Assembly (NCBI GenBank): GCA_031277615.1
Contig: JAITMC010000009.1
Coordinates: 95,473-159,472, forward strand
Length of the DNA stretch: 64,000 bases
Reading direction: 5' to 3'
Source: Chryseobacterium sp.
GTDB taxonomy: Bacteria; Bacteroidota; Bacteroidia; Flavobacteriales; Weeksellaceae
Positions 51,715-60,793 of the stretch are shown in pieces (positions within the stretch are counted from its first letter, which is position 1; each line of letters begins with the position of its first letter). Below the pieces are notes generated by a model. That model had not been told where the DNA came from and did not search any database. It worked only from the letters and a program-made list of their open reading frames with translations. A program made the translations under genes and the position numbers.

Positions 51715-53949
51715 ATGAGTGAAATAATTCTGTTAATCATCATCATAGCGGTCATTCTGATTTTTATGAATCTGAATTCCAGGATCAGAAGGCTTGAAAA
51801 AGAGGTTTCTGAGCTTAGTTCCAGGATCAGCAAAGCTCCCCAGACTGGTGTGGAAGTTCAGAAACAGCCGGCTGATGAAACGTCACTGGCAACTGATAAA
51901 CCGGAGATCAAAACTGTTTCGGGAAGAATTCAGCCTGAAGAACCTCCGGCTCTTCCTGAAAAAGACTGGACGAGTCCTTTATTGTTTTTTTTAAAGCAGA
52001 ACATTCTGACTATTCTCGGAATTTTCACTCTGGTTTTAGGGATCGGGTATTTTGTAAAATATGCGATTGATAAAAACTGGATCGGGGAAGCCGCGAGAAC
52101 TCTTATCGGTTTCGGGGCCGGGGCAGCCATCATGCTTACCGGACATTTTCTCAGAAAAAATTATGCGGTCTTCGCTTCCATTATTACCGGTGGCGGCATT
52201 GCCATTCTTTATTTTACAACCACCATTGCTTTCAGGGAATATCATCTCTTCTCCCAAACCACAGCATTCATTATCACTTCACTCATCACTTTAATTTCCA
52301 TACTGCTCTCCTACCGGTACAAAAGTGAAATCCTGATTATTTTTTCGCTGATCGGAGGCTTTTCAGCTCCTCTGATGATCAGTACGGGACAGAGCAACTA
52401 CCCTTTCCTGTTCACTTATATCAGTCTTTTAAACATCGGAATGCTCGCAGTGGTCTTCCTGAAACACTGGAAAAGCGTGGGCTGGACGGCTTATGTTTTC
52501 ACCAGTCTTTATCTTTTTTACTGGACGAATGAACAGCCTGAGCTGCTGAGTATTCTTTTTTATATGATCAGCTATGTTATTTTTTACATTTTTGCTCTTC
52601 AGGAATATCTTAAGAAGAATACACTTACTGTTTCCGGCATCCTGATGCTTATTTTGATTAATTTTTCCAGCCTTCTTGGTCTTATCTATACTTTTAATGA
52701 ATTACAATACGAACCCGCACTTATTTTCCCGGCGGTTTTTGCCGTTTTAAATGGGGTTCTAGTGTTCAGGGAATACGGAAAAAGAAGTTTTGGAACTGCC
52801 TATTCTGTTTTTGCAGGAATCACGGTCAGCCTGATCACAATTGCTATTGCGATTCAGTTCAGGGCGCATCTTATCACCAGTGTATGGGCCATAGAAGCTA
52901 CTCTTCTGTTATTCATCTGGAAAAAAACCGGACACCGGATTTTCAGAACATGCTTTTATGTTCTGTTTCCTTTGGTGATCCTCGCGCAGATCACAACCTG
53001 GGCTTCCTATTTTAATAACAGCACCATGAATATTGTTTTCAATCCCGTATTTCTGACCAGCCTGGTTACTATTGCCACAACAGTTACCAATCTGTTTCTT
53101 TTAAAGAATCTCAATGCGGATAAAAAAGAGGCCAACAGCTTTTTTGAAAATATTTTTGCAATAACAAGCTATGGCATTATTTATATCGCGCTTCTGCTGG
53201 AAATTACGTATCATATGTCTGCTATGCCATGGTCAGCCACCGTTAATACAGGACTGCTGTTCAGTATATATTACCTGTTTGTTCTGATGCTGTTCAGAGA
53301 CAGGCTGGATATTGACAAAAATATTCAGACCGGGCTTATTTACCTGTTTCTTTTTCTGGTGGCCGTTCATTCTTCATTTGCCACTTCAGCGGTAGTCACT
53401 GCGGTACTTCAGAAAAAACTGAACTATGGTTTTTACCTGCTTCATTTTCTGCAATGGATTCCCTTCATTTACCTTTATGGTAAGGCAGCGACTCAATCCG
53501 GTTTTTACAGCACGAAACTTTCTTACTGGTTCATTTCAGCCGCTCTTATTATTGCGGTAAGCTCCGGACTTTACCATACCTATCTTTTAGGAACAGTTCA
53601 GGATATTTCCCGGTCCTACGAAGCAAAAGAGCATTTCAGCATGCTTTACCTTCCGGTGATCTGGACGGTCATGGCCTGTATTTTCATTTATATCAGCCTT
53701 AAAAGAAATATTCCTGAATACAGCAGGATCGGTTTTGTTCTGATCGGAATTATGATTTTGAAGCTTTACGGGCATGATGTATGGGAAATGGATAATGTCT
53801 CAAGAATCATTGCCTTTATCATTCTGGGAATATTACTGCTAGTAGGGTCATTTACGTTTCAGCGTTTAAAAAATATCATTAAAAATATGGTGGATCAAAA
53901 AGAAAACAGCGGAGAAGAAATAAAATCAAATCATCAGGAAAACAGATAA
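51715..53949 (+). CDS. DUF2339 multi-pass membrane protein
   Basis: 744 residues. An N-terminal membrane helix (residues about 3-20) is followed by a short coiled coil (RIRRLEKEVSELSSRIS), a Pro/Glu-rich linker and then roughly 20 or more hydrophobic segments from residue 85 to the end. The conserved opening DWTSPLLFFLKQNILTILGI and FGAGAAIMLTGHFLRK fit DUF2339. The biochemical role of DUF2339 is unknown; the size and helix number recall transporters or glycosyltransferase-like membrane proteins but this is not evidence. The protein is inner-membrane. It is followed by a small secreted protein 95 bases away. Confidence 0.88.
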   Translation: MSEIILLIIIIAVILIFMNLNSRIRRLEKEVSELSSRISKAPQTGVEVQKQPADETSLATDKPEIKTVSGRIQPEEPPALPEKDWTSPLLFFLKQNILTILGIFTLVLGIGYFVKYAIDKNWIGEAARTLIGFGAGAAIMLTGHFLRKNYAVFASIITGGGIAILYFTTTIAFREYHLFSQTTAFIITSLITLISILLSYRYKSEILIIFSLIGGFSAPLMISTGQSNYPFLFTYISLLNIGMLAVVFLKHWKSVGWTAYVFTSLYLFYWTNEQPELLSILFYMISYVIFYIFALQEYLKKNTLTVSGILMLILINFSSLLGLIYTFNELQYEPALIFPAVFAVLNGVLVFREYGKRSFGTAYSVFAGITVSLITIAIAIQFRAHLITSVWAIEATLLLFIWKKTGHRIFRTCFYVLFPLVILAQITTWASYFNNSTMNIVFNPVFLTSLVTIATTVTNLFLLKNLNADKKEANSFFENIFAITSYGIIYIALLLEITYHMSAMPWSATVNTGLLFSIYYLFVLMLFRDRLDIDKNIQTGLIYLFLFLVAVHSSFATSAVVTAVLQKKLNYGFYLLHFLQWIPFIYLYGKAATQSGFYSTKLSYWFISAALIIAVSSGLYHTYLLGTVQDISRSYEAKEHFSMLYLPVIWTVMACIFIYISLKRNIPEYSRIGFVLIGIMILKLYGHDVWEMDNVSRIIAFIILGILLLVGSFTFQRLKNIIKNMVDQKENSGEEIKSNHQENR

Positions 53950-54044
53950 TTTCCGAATAACTATTGAAATATTATAAAAACAGATTAGCATTCTAACAAA
54001 AAATAGCTATATTTAACCCGTTTTTAACAGTTATCCATCTGATT

Positions 54045-54485
54045 ATGAAAAAGCTTCTTTATTCTTTTTTAATACTGTCATCCGCAACTGTATTTGCGCA
54101 GACTCATTCTGCTGTAAAGTTTGCCGTTGCCAATGATATCGTCGGGACAGTCCAAATGTTTACGATAAGAAAAGCAGTTGTACAGAGTTCTGTAACCTAT
54201 AAGAATGCGGCCACTCTGCCTCAAAACTTAAAAAAATACAGTTTTCTTGCCCAAAACGGATTAGCCGAGGTGAAAATCAAAAAAGGATATGAAGGTCTGG
54301 ACAGGCTGACGCTGGCTCAAATAAACCAACAGTACAACCTTGCCCCGGAAACACCGGTCTTTATTGAAGGAATTGAATTCCCGGACACGAGTGTTAAAGT
54401 GTATGCGGATATCGTTCAGGGAAATTTTGAAGTGAAGGATCACAACGGAAAAAAGACCTTATTTATTACCCATAATACTCAGTAA
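54045..54485 (+). CDS. Small secreted protein, unknown family
   Basis: 146 residues with a clear signal peptide (MKKLLYSFLILSSATVFAQ). The mature part is a mixed alpha/beta sequence with LTLAQINQQYNLAPETPVFIEG in the middle and a KVYADIVQGNFEVKD ending, which could be a TonB-dependent-receptor 'plug'-like or carboxypeptidase-regulatory-like beta element, but I do not recognise it. A weak TATATTTA box about 35 bases upstream may be its promoter. It shares a bidirectional terminator with rarA. Confidence 0.7.
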   Translation: MKKLLYSFLILSSATVFAQTHSAVKFAVANDIVGTVQMFTIRKAVVQSSVTYKNAATLPQNLKKYSFLAQNGLAEVKIKKGYEGLDRLTLAQINQQYNLAPETPVFIEGIEFPDTSVKVYADIVQGNFEVKDHNGKKTLFITHNTQ

Positions 54486-54505
54486 ACTACTTTATTCAGA
54501 TACTC

Positions 54506-54535
54506 AAAAAGGATACCCGTCGGTATCCTTTTTTT
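54506..54535. terminator. Bidirectional terminator between 54485 and rarA
   Basis: Perfect 12-bp stem AAAAAGGATACC / GGTATCCTTTTT with a 4-nt loop, T tract on both strands; directly abuts the rarA stop. Confidence 0.93.
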
Positions 54536-55811
54536 AATATTTATTGCTCCACTTTTTCTTCAGCTCATCATCAATCTTTTTCTCGGTCGCATTATTTCCC
54601 GGTTCGTATAGTTTTACGTTTTTTATTTCTTCAGGAAGAAAATCCTGATCTACAAAATTCCCCTGATATGAATGGGCATATTTATATTCCTTACCATAGT
54701 CCAGATCCTTCATCAGCTTGGTCGGCGCATTTCTGAGGTGTAACGGAACAGGTAGATTTCCCGTTTGTTTAACGAGTGCCAGAGCCTCATTGATGGCCAT
54801 GTACCCTGAATTACTCTTAGGAGAAACCGCCAGATATATCGCAGCCTCACTCAGGATAATTCTGGCTTCGGGATTTCCGATCACATTAACCGCCTGGAAA
54901 CAGTTATTGGCAATCACCAGTGCATTAGGATTCGCCAATCCGATATCTTCCGCTGCCAGAATAAGCATCCTCCTCGCAATGAACTTGATATCTTCACCTC
55001 CGGCAATCATCCTCGCCAGCCAGTAAACTGCCCCATTAGGATCGCTTCCGCGCATTGATTTGATAAAAGCAGAGATGATATCATAATGCTGCTCTCCGTT
55101 TTTATCATAAAGAGCCATTGTTTCCTGTAGAACTTCCAGGACATCTGCACTCACGATCTCTTTTTTATCGGAATTTTTATACTGGTTCAGTACCAGCTCC
55201 ACAGAATTGATGAGCTTTCTGGCATCACCCCCGGAATACTGGATAAAGGCTTCTTTTTCAATCACTTTAAAATCCGTTCCTTCATCTTTATTGTATCTTT
55301 CCAACGCTGTATCAATGAGCTCTTCAAGCTTCTCATAGCTCAGCGCTTTCAGGATATAGACCTGACTTCTGGAAAGCAATGCGGAAACCACCTCAAAGCT
55401 TGGATTCTCTGTGGTAGCCCCGATTAAAACAATCCATCCTTTCTCAACAGCATGCAGCAGTGAATCCTGCTGGGATTTATTGAACCGGTGAATTTCATCG
55501 ATAAATAAAATTGGAGATTTCCCGGAAAAAAGGTTTTGCTTTTTGGCGTCTTCAATAACGTCACGTACATCTTTCACTCCTGAAGAAACCGCTGAAAGCT
55601 TATAAAACTTCCTTCCCGATTTTTCAGAAATGATTTCCGCAAGTGTTGTTTTTCCTGTTCCCGGAGGTCCCCACAAAATCAGTGAATTCAGGGTGTTGTT
55701 TTCGATCATTTTCCGGATCGTGCCTTTTTCTCCGGTAAGATGTTCCTGTCCCAGAACCTCATCCAGGGTTTTGGGTCTTAATTTTTCGGCTAGTGGTATA
55801 TTCTGGCTCAA
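54534..55811 (-). CDS. rarA: Replication-associated recombination protein A (MgsA-like AAA+)
   Basis: 425 residues. RarA/MgsA acts at stalled replication forks and interacts with SSB and clamp-loader functions. Seen: PKTLDEVLGQEHL, Walker A WGPPGTGKTTLAEII near residue 50, Walker B LFIDEIHRFN, sensor 1 LIGATTENPSF, and the C-terminal tetramerisation part ending in GMAINEALALVKQTGNLPVPLHLRNAPTKLM-like sequence. Length and start agree with the family. It is divergent from yidD, with a TAATTTTG -7 box at 55865-55872. Confidence 0.97.
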   Translation of the reverse strand: MSQNIPLAEKLRPKTLDEVLGQEHLTGEKGTIRKMIENNTLNSLILWGPPGTGKTTLAEIISEKSGRKFYKLSAVSSGVKDVRDVIEDAKKQNLFSGKSPILFIDEIHRFNKSQQDSLLHAVEKGWIVLIGATTENPSFEVVSALLSRSQVYILKALSYEKLEELIDTALERYNKDEGTDFKVIEKEAFIQYSGGDARKLINSVELVLNQYKNSDKKEIVSADVLEVLQETMALYDKNGEQHYDIISAFIKSMRGSDPNGAVYWLARMIAGGEDIKFIARRMLILAAEDIGLANPNALVIANNCFQAVNVIGNPEARIILSEAAIYLAVSPKSNSGYMAINEALALVKQTGNLPVPLHLRNAPTKLMKDLDYGKEYKYAHSYQGNFVDQDFLPEEIKNVKLYEPGNNATEKKIDDELKKKWSNKY

Positions 55812-55864
55812 GATATTTTATTTTTTGACTAAAAGAGCAGTGTCCGGCTCTTCTAAACTTATAA

Positions 55865-55872
55865 CAAAATTA
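55865..55872 (-). promoter_or_regulatory. -7 promoter box (TAATTTTG) of rarA
   Basis: Exact TAnnTTTG on the minus strand; leader about 48 nt. Confidence 0.45.
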
Positions 55873-55895
55873 AACTAATTTTCATTTTTTTACCC

Positions 55896-55903
55896 TATTT
55901 TTG
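55896..55903 (+). promoter_or_regulatory. -7 promoter box (TATTTTTG) of yidD-lgt
   Basis: Exact TAnnTTTG match; its end is 7 bases before the TTG start of yidD, implying an almost leaderless transcript. Confidence 0.5.
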
Positions 55904-55910
55904 CATTGTT

Positions 55911-56153
55911 TTGAAACTTACATTCAATAAAATCATTACTTTTCCTCTGGTAATTTTGATCAAATTTTACCAATGGTTTATCTCGCCTTTACTTCCGAAA
56001 AACTGCCGTTACGAACCTACCTGCTCGCATTATATGGTGAAAGCACTTCAGGTACACGGTATTTTTAAAGGATTCTGGCTGGGAGCGAAAAGAATTTCAA
56101 AATGTCATCCATGGGGAGGCAGCGGCTACGATCCTGTCCCGCCCAAAAAATAA
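55911..56153 (+). CDS. yidD: Membrane protein insertion efficiency factor YidD
   Basis: 80 residues. Small amphipathic protein that assists YidC-dependent membrane insertion. The sequence [30 protein letters not shown] (conserved Cys pair) and [15 protein letters not shown] is diagnostic. The start codon is TTG (55911); no in-frame ATG exists before the conserved region, and the N-terminus is of normal length with this start. It lies 32 bases before lgt, so both membrane-biogenesis genes are probably co-transcribed. Confidence 0.95.
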   Translation: MKLTFNKIITFPLVILIKFYQWFISPLLPKNCRYEPTCSHYMVKALQVHGIFKGFWLGAKRISKCHPWGGSGYDPVPPKK

Positions 56154-56185
56154 GAGCAATATAATCAACGACTAAATCAATAGAA

Positions 56186-57454
56186 ATGAGTACTATTTTT
56201 TTCAGGATTTACCTTATCTTTTTTGCATTCTTTACGCAGCTTTTTTTTGCACAGGAATATCCCGGAGGTTTGTCTGACGGAGCTTTAAAAGTAAACGGAA
56301 GCAGCATTCCCGTAAAGATCTTTTCCACCACTGAGATGGGTGACCTGAGTACTTTTCCGGAAAAGCCAACCGATAAAAATGTGCTGGTAATTCTGAACGA
56401 GTCCAACCTTGAACCGGCTTATTACAATTACAATACCCTGACTCTGGCAAAATACAAGAGTGCTCATTACCAGTTTTTTGATAAAAATTTCAAACTGATT
56501 GAAGGGCAGGTTACGCAGGATAATATCAATGCTTTAAAATATGCCGTAAAATCAGCAAAACCCATCACCGGATCGGATCAGGTATCACTGGAAACTCCGT
56601 TTAAAATCTGGGACCCGTCCAAAGGGCTTCAGCTGGGACCTGTTACCCTGCATTTCTACAGCCTTATGTTTGTTTTCGCATTCGGATTCGGGTATATCCT
56701 GATGACAAGAATCTTTAAGATCGATAACATTAACCAGAAATACTTAGAACCTCTGTTTACCTGGACATTGATTGGAACCATTCTGGGAGCAAGGCTCGGC
56801 CACGTTATTTTCTACCAGCCGGAACTCTTCAAGGAAGATTTCTGGAGTGTATTTTTACCGATAAGCACTAAAAACGGTCTCAAGTTCACAGGATTTTCAG
56901 GACTGGCCAGCCACGGAGCTACGATTGCCCTGATTTTTACCACATTATATTATTCATTCAGAATCATCAAAAAAAATCCGTTTTGGGTATATGACCGACT
57001 GGGAATTGTAGTTGCTTTAGGGGGTGCTTTTGTAAGAATGGGAAATTTCTTCAACTCTGAAATCGTAGGGAAACCTGCAGATCCCAATTCTCCGTTTGCA
57101 CTTCTTTTCCCTCAGCAAAGCAGTGAATACGGTGTTACGGTGCCGCGTTATCCGAGTCAGCTGTTTGAAGCTTTCGGGTATGTATGCTTGTTTGTTCTAT
57201 TATGGATACTCTACCGGAAAACCAATAAAAAATACCAGCAGGGATGGCTGTTCGGGCTGTTCTTCATCATTCTCTGGGCAATAAGATTCTTTGTAGAATT
57301 CCTGAAAGAACCACAGGGTGATGAGTTTATCCAATTCGCAGGCCTGAATACGGGACAGGTACTTTCTATTCCGTTCATGATTGCCGGCGTGGTTATTATG
57401 TTTATTTCTAAAAAATTCACAATTACCCCGGAACAGAACGAAAAACCTGAATAA
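56186..57454 (+). CDS. lgt: Prolipoprotein diacylglyceryl transferase with N-terminal extension
   Basis: Attaches diacylglycerol from phosphatidylglycerol to the lipobox cysteine of prolipoproteins. 422 residues, about 130 more than E. coli Lgt (291). The catalytic domain starts near residue 150. Visible are GARLGHVIFY, SGLASHGATIAL (the His103 region of E. coli), the signature GGAFVRMGNFFNSE near residue 285 and RFFVEFLKEP (Arg239 region). The extra N-terminus begins with a signal-peptide-like segment (IYLIFFAFFTQLFFAQ) and a soluble about 125-residue part. It would face the periplasm beside the active site; its function is unknown. Confidence 0.93.
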   Translation: MSTIFFRIYLIFFAFFTQLFFAQEYPGGLSDGALKVNGSSIPVKIFSTTEMGDLSTFPEKPTDKNVLVILNESNLEPAYYNYNTLTLAKYKSAHYQFFDKNFKLIEGQVTQDNINALKYAVKSAKPITGSDQVSLETPFKIWDPSKGLQLGPVTLHFYSLMFVFAFGFGYILMTRIFKIDNINQKYLEPLFTWTLIGTILGARLGHVIFYQPELFKEDFWSVFLPISTKNGLKFTGFSGLASHGATIALIFTTLYYSFRIIKKNPFWVYDRLGIVVALGGAFVRMGNFFNSEIVGKPADPNSPFALLFPQQSSEYGVTVPRYPSQLFEAFGYVCLFVLLWILYRKTNKKYQQGWLFGLFFIILWAIRFFVEFLKEPQGDEFIQFAGLNTGQVLSIPFMIAGVVIMFISKKFTITPEQNEKPE

Positions 57455-57478
57455 TTTTTTCTGAAATAAAAACAAATA

Positions 57479-57520
57479 AAGAAGGCAAACTGATCACACC
57501 GGTTTGCCTTCTTCATTTTT
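57479..57520 (+). terminator. Intrinsic terminator of yidD-lgt
   Basis: Perfect 12-bp stem AAGAAGGCAAAC (57479-57490) with GTTTGCCTTCTT (57502-57513), 11-nt loop, then CATTTTT; may also serve the converging nnr gene. Confidence 0.9.
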
Positions 57521-57543
57521 AAAAACAGAATAACTTCGGTTTA

Positions 57544-59067
57544 TCATTCAGGATTTGAGGTCTTTCTTTTTTTATTTAATTTTCCAAAAACGTTTCCTAG
57601 TTTATTAATGACATCAGTAGGAAGCATGGCTTCTTTTGAATATTTTTCAGCTGCCGCATCTGCTGCTTTGCCATGAAGCCATACCCCCAGCAGACAGGTT
57701 TCTTCCGGTGAATATTTTTGGGCCAGCAGTGAGGTAAGAATTCCTGTAAGAATATCTCCGCTTCCTCCTTTGGCAAGTCCTGCATTTCCTGTAATATTAT
57801 AGAAGACTTTTCCTTCCGGCGTCACGACCTGTGTATGATGGTCCTTCAAAACAATATAAAGATTGAGTTCCTGAGCTTTTTTGCGTGCAAGTTCTAAGCG
57901 TTCAAAAGAGTTATCTGTACTTCCGAACAGTCTTTCAAACTCTTTGGGATGCGGGGTAATAACTGACTTTTCAGGGATAGGTTTCAGATTTTTCTTTTCC
58001 TTTGAAATGATATTCAATGCATCGGCATCCAAAACCACAGGCTGGGTAAGGGATTTCAGGAAATTCAACAGTGCTTTCTCTGTCTTTTCATGGGTTCCTA
58101 TTCCGGTCCCTATACCATATACTCCATCCTCTTCAGCAGTTATATTTTCAATATATTCATTTCCTGCTTTAATAAACATTGCTTCTGGGCAGGAGGTTTG
58201 CAGAATATCATATCCGCAACCCGGAGCCTGCGTAAACGTGAGACCTGCTCCTGTTCTTAAGGCAGACCGGGTGGCAAGTACAGCCGCACCCATTTTTCCA
58301 TAGCTTCCGCCTATAATGACTGCTTTGCCATAAGTACCTTTATGAGAAAATTCCTCACGGGGTCTAAAGATTGTCCTGATAAGCTCCTCATCAATCACAT
58401 AATACTCCGATTCCTCCTGTTCAAGGTATTCCTGACTCAGACCAATATCCAGGATAATTACTTTTCCGGTATATTTTCCGGTCTCCGGATGGAGAAAGCT
58501 CTTTTTCCAGGATTGAAAGCTTAAGGTATAATCTGCTTTAAAAACGGTGGTCTCCGCTTCGAAAAACTCATCCGCAGAGATGCCTGAAGGAATGTCAACG
58601 GAAATTTTCAGACCGCCTGCTTCATTGAGCCGGGCTATCAGTTTTTTGTAAATCCCTTCCAGGGGCCTGGAAAGTCCGGTTCCGAAAAGAGCATCTACAA
58701 CAACGGTTTCTTCATCAAAGGTATACTCTGCTGTTTCTTTGAATTCCACGACAGAAATTCCTGAAAAATCTTTGAGTCTCTGGAGGTTCACCGATGCATC
58801 TTCGGAGAATTCAGCATGAAGATCCGGTACTATAACCTCAACATCAAAACCTTTGGTGTACAGGATACGGGCTGCTGCAAACCCGTCTCCTCCGTTATTT
58901 CCATGACCGCAAAATACGGTCACCTTGTTATAGTTTTTACAGTTTTCAGTGATCCAGCCTACGAGGGTAAGGGCTGCTCTCTCCATAAGTTTCAGTGAAG
59001 GAATTGATTCCTGGGAAATGGTAAACTGGTCCCATCTCCGGATCTGTTCCGCAGTAAAGGTTTTCAT
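57544..59067 (-). CDS. nnr: Bifunctional NAD(P)HX epimerase/dehydratase
   Basis: Repairs hydrated NAD(P)H. 507 residues from the ATG at 59067 (six upstream codons are not conserved). The N-terminal YjeF_N epimerase domain (about 1-210) has FCGHGNNGGDGFAAAR and DALFGTGLSRPLEG. The C-terminal ADP/ATP-dependent dehydratase domain (about 225-490) has KGTYGKAVIIGGSYGKMGA and the active-site signature GGSGDILTGILTSLLAQ. The extreme C-terminus is basic (NKKRKTS). Same two-domain fusion as E. coli Nnr. It converges on lgt. Confidence 0.97.
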   Translation of the reverse strand: MKTFTAEQIRRWDQFTISQESIPSLKLMERAALTLVGWITENCKNYNKVTVFCGHGNNGGDGFAAARILYTKGFDVEVIVPDLHAEFSEDASVNLQRLKDFSGISVVEFKETAEYTFDEETVVVDALFGTGLSRPLEGIYKKLIARLNEAGGLKISVDIPSGISADEFFEAETTVFKADYTLSFQSWKKSFLHPETGKYTGKVIILDIGLSQEYLEQEESEYYVIDEELIRTIFRPREEFSHKGTYGKAVIIGGSYGKMGAAVLATRSALRTGAGLTFTQAPGCGYDILQTSCPEAMFIKAGNEYIENITAEEDGVYGIGTGIGTHEKTEKALLNFLKSLTQPVVLDADALNIISKEKKNLKPIPEKSVITPHPKEFERLFGSTDNSFERLELARKKAQELNLYIVLKDHHTQVVTPEGKVFYNITGNAGLAKGGSGDILTGILTSLLAQKYSPEETCLLGVWLHGKAADAAAEKYSKEAMLPTDVINKLGNVFGKLNKKRKTSNPE

Positions 59068-59267
59068 ACGATAAGTTTGAAGCAAATTACGAAAGATTTT
59101 CCATTACAAAGGATATAATAAATAAAGTATACAGGTTTTAACAATAAAATAAATTATTTAAACTAAATCTACCTGCTGATGGAAATTAAAGTTAAATCCA
59201 TAATAAAAAGCCGAATATTAAAGATAAAAAATCGCTAAAAAGTGGTGTTTTTTACATTTTTTAATTA

Positions 59268-59275
59268 TATTTTTG
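59268..59275 (+). promoter_or_regulatory. -7 promoter box (TATTTTTG) of mscL
   Basis: Exact TAnnTTTG match 27 bases upstream of the mscL ATG; short A-rich leader. Confidence 0.55.
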
Positions 59276-59302
59276 TGTGGATACTAATTAAAAATATAAA
59301 TT

Positions 59303-59674
59303 ATGGGATTTGTAAAAGAATTTAAAGAGTTTGCTTTCAAGGGCAATGTGCTTGACCTGGCAGTCGGTGTCATCATTGGAGGAGCATTCGGAAAAATTGT
59401 TTCGTCATTGGTGGAAGATGTGATCACTCCGCTACTTCTGAATCCGGCTTTGAAGGCGGCTGGTGCTGAAAATATTTCAAAACTTTCCTGGAACGGGGTT
59501 ACCTATGGAAATTTCCTGTCTGCCATCATCAGCTTCCTGTGTATTGCTATGGTTCTTTTCTGGATCATTAAAGGTGCCAACAAAATCGTGAAGAAAGAAG
59601 AGGCTGCTCCTGCCGGACCTACTGAAGACCAGAAATTATTAATGGAAATCAGAGACCTCCTTAAGCAAAAATAA
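59303..59674 (+). CDS. mscL: Large-conductance mechanosensitive channel
   Basis: 123 residues. Opens under membrane tension to release solutes on hypo-osmotic shock. An N-terminal amphipathic helix (MGFVKEFKEFAFKGNVLDLAVGV) leads into TM1 with VIIGGAFGKIVSSLV, the periplasmic loop and TM2 (FLSAIISFLCIAMVLFWIIKGANK), then the charged C-terminal bundle (LLMEIRDLLKQK). Length is typical. Monocistronic. Confidence 0.98.
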   Translation: MGFVKEFKEFAFKGNVLDLAVGVIIGGAFGKIVSSLVEDVITPLLLNPALKAAGAENISKLSWNGVTYGNFLSAIISFLCIAMVLFWIIKGANKIVKKEEAAPAGPTEDQKLLMEIRDLLKQK

Positions 59675-59688
59675 TGTAAGATAAAACA

Positions 59689-59721
59689 AAAGCACCTTGA
59701 AAATAAGGTGCTTTGTTTTTT
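59689..59721 (+). terminator. Intrinsic terminator of mscL
   Basis: Perfect 10-bp stem AAAGCACCTT / AAGGTGCTTT, 6-nt loop, then GTTTTTTT. Also suited to the converging serA gene. Confidence 0.92.
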
Positions 59722-59736
59722 TATGCTGTTGCAGGA

Positions 59737-60696
59737 TTAATGGATCTGCAAAATACTTGAAATCTGTTCGGCCAGTGAAAGCCCGATTCTGTCCTGCGCC
59801 TCAAGAGTGGATGCACCTGTATGCGGAGTTAAGGAAATTTTTGAATGATTAAGAATTTCTTTTGACGGCGTCGGCTCGTTGATAAATACGTCCAGTCCGG
59901 CAAATTTTACTTTCCCGGAATCTAAAGCCTCAATTAAAGCTGCTTCATCAATAACACCTCCTCTTGAGCAGTTGACGATGGCTACTCCGTCTTTCATCAT
60001 ATCAAATTCATTTTTACCGATCATATAACCGTCTTTCTGAGCCGGTACATGAAGGGTAATAAAATCGGAATGTCTTAAAACATCCTGAAGCGGCTCCGTT
60101 TCTATATCTACGTTGATAAACTGGTTATTGTAAAATTTCACTTTGATGCTGGCTTTTCCTACATTATTATCCGCCGCAATAACTCTCATTCCCAGACCTA
60201 ATGCAATTCTGGCCACTTCCTGTCCTATTCTTCCCATGCCAACGATTCCGATCGTTTTCCCTCTCAGCTCAATTCCGGCTGCATAGGCTTTTTTAAGGGA
60301 TGCAAATTCCGTATCTCCTACCTGTGGCATTTTACGGTTGGAGTCCTGAAGGAACCTAGCTCCGGAAAACAGATGGGCAAAAACAAGCTCAGCCACCGAT
60401 TCTGAAGAAGCGGAAGGGGTATTGATCACATGAATTCCTTTTTCTCTGGCATAGTCCACATCAATATTATCCATTCCTACGCCTCCTCGTCCGATGATTT
60501 CAAGGGACGGACAGTTATCGATAATATCTTTCCTTACCTGTGTAGCACTCCTCACCAGCAGCGTACGTACTTTATGTTCATTAATATAATCTACCAAAAA
60601 TTCCTGTGGAACTTTGGTAGTGATCACTTCAAATCCTTTTTCAATAAGTGCGTCAATTCCGGATTGATCGAGGCCGTCGTTTGCTAAAACTTTCAT
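59737..60696 (-). CDS. serA: D-3-phosphoglycerate dehydrogenase, short form
   Basis: 319 residues, D-2-hydroxyacid dehydrogenase family. First step of serine synthesis from 3-phosphoglycerate. The sequence shows GRGGVGMDNIDVDYA, NAD-binding GIVGMGRIGQEVA near residue 150, and the catalytic Arg (VNCSRGGVIDE), Glu (FINEPTPS) and His (TPHTGAST). It lacks the C-terminal ACT domain of E. coli SerA, so it is of the type without serine allosteric control. Assignment to phosphoglycerate over another hydroxyacid rests on overall resemblance to Bacteroidota enzymes; no other ser genes are near. Confidence 0.9.
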   Translation of the reverse strand: MKVLANDGLDQSGIDALIEKGFEVITTKVPQEFLVDYINEHKVRTLLVRSATQVRKDIIDNCPSLEIIGRGGVGMDNIDVDYAREKGIHVINTPSASSESVAELVFAHLFSGARFLQDSNRKMPQVGDTEFASLKKAYAAGIELRGKTIGIVGMGRIGQEVARIALGLGMRVIAADNNVGKASIKVKFYNNQFINVDIETEPLQDVLRHSDFITLHVPAQKDGYMIGKNEFDMMKDGVAIVNCSRGGVIDEAALIEALDSGKVKFAGLDVFINEPTPSKEILNHSKISLTPHTGASTLEAQDRIGLSLAEQISSILQIH

Positions 60697-60793
60697 AACT
60701 AGTATATATTAAAAACTGAAAGATTTAAAAATTATAGAATTTTCTGTGCTCTGCACTCTTCTGATAATTTTTAAATCTTCGTATTATCGTTGA

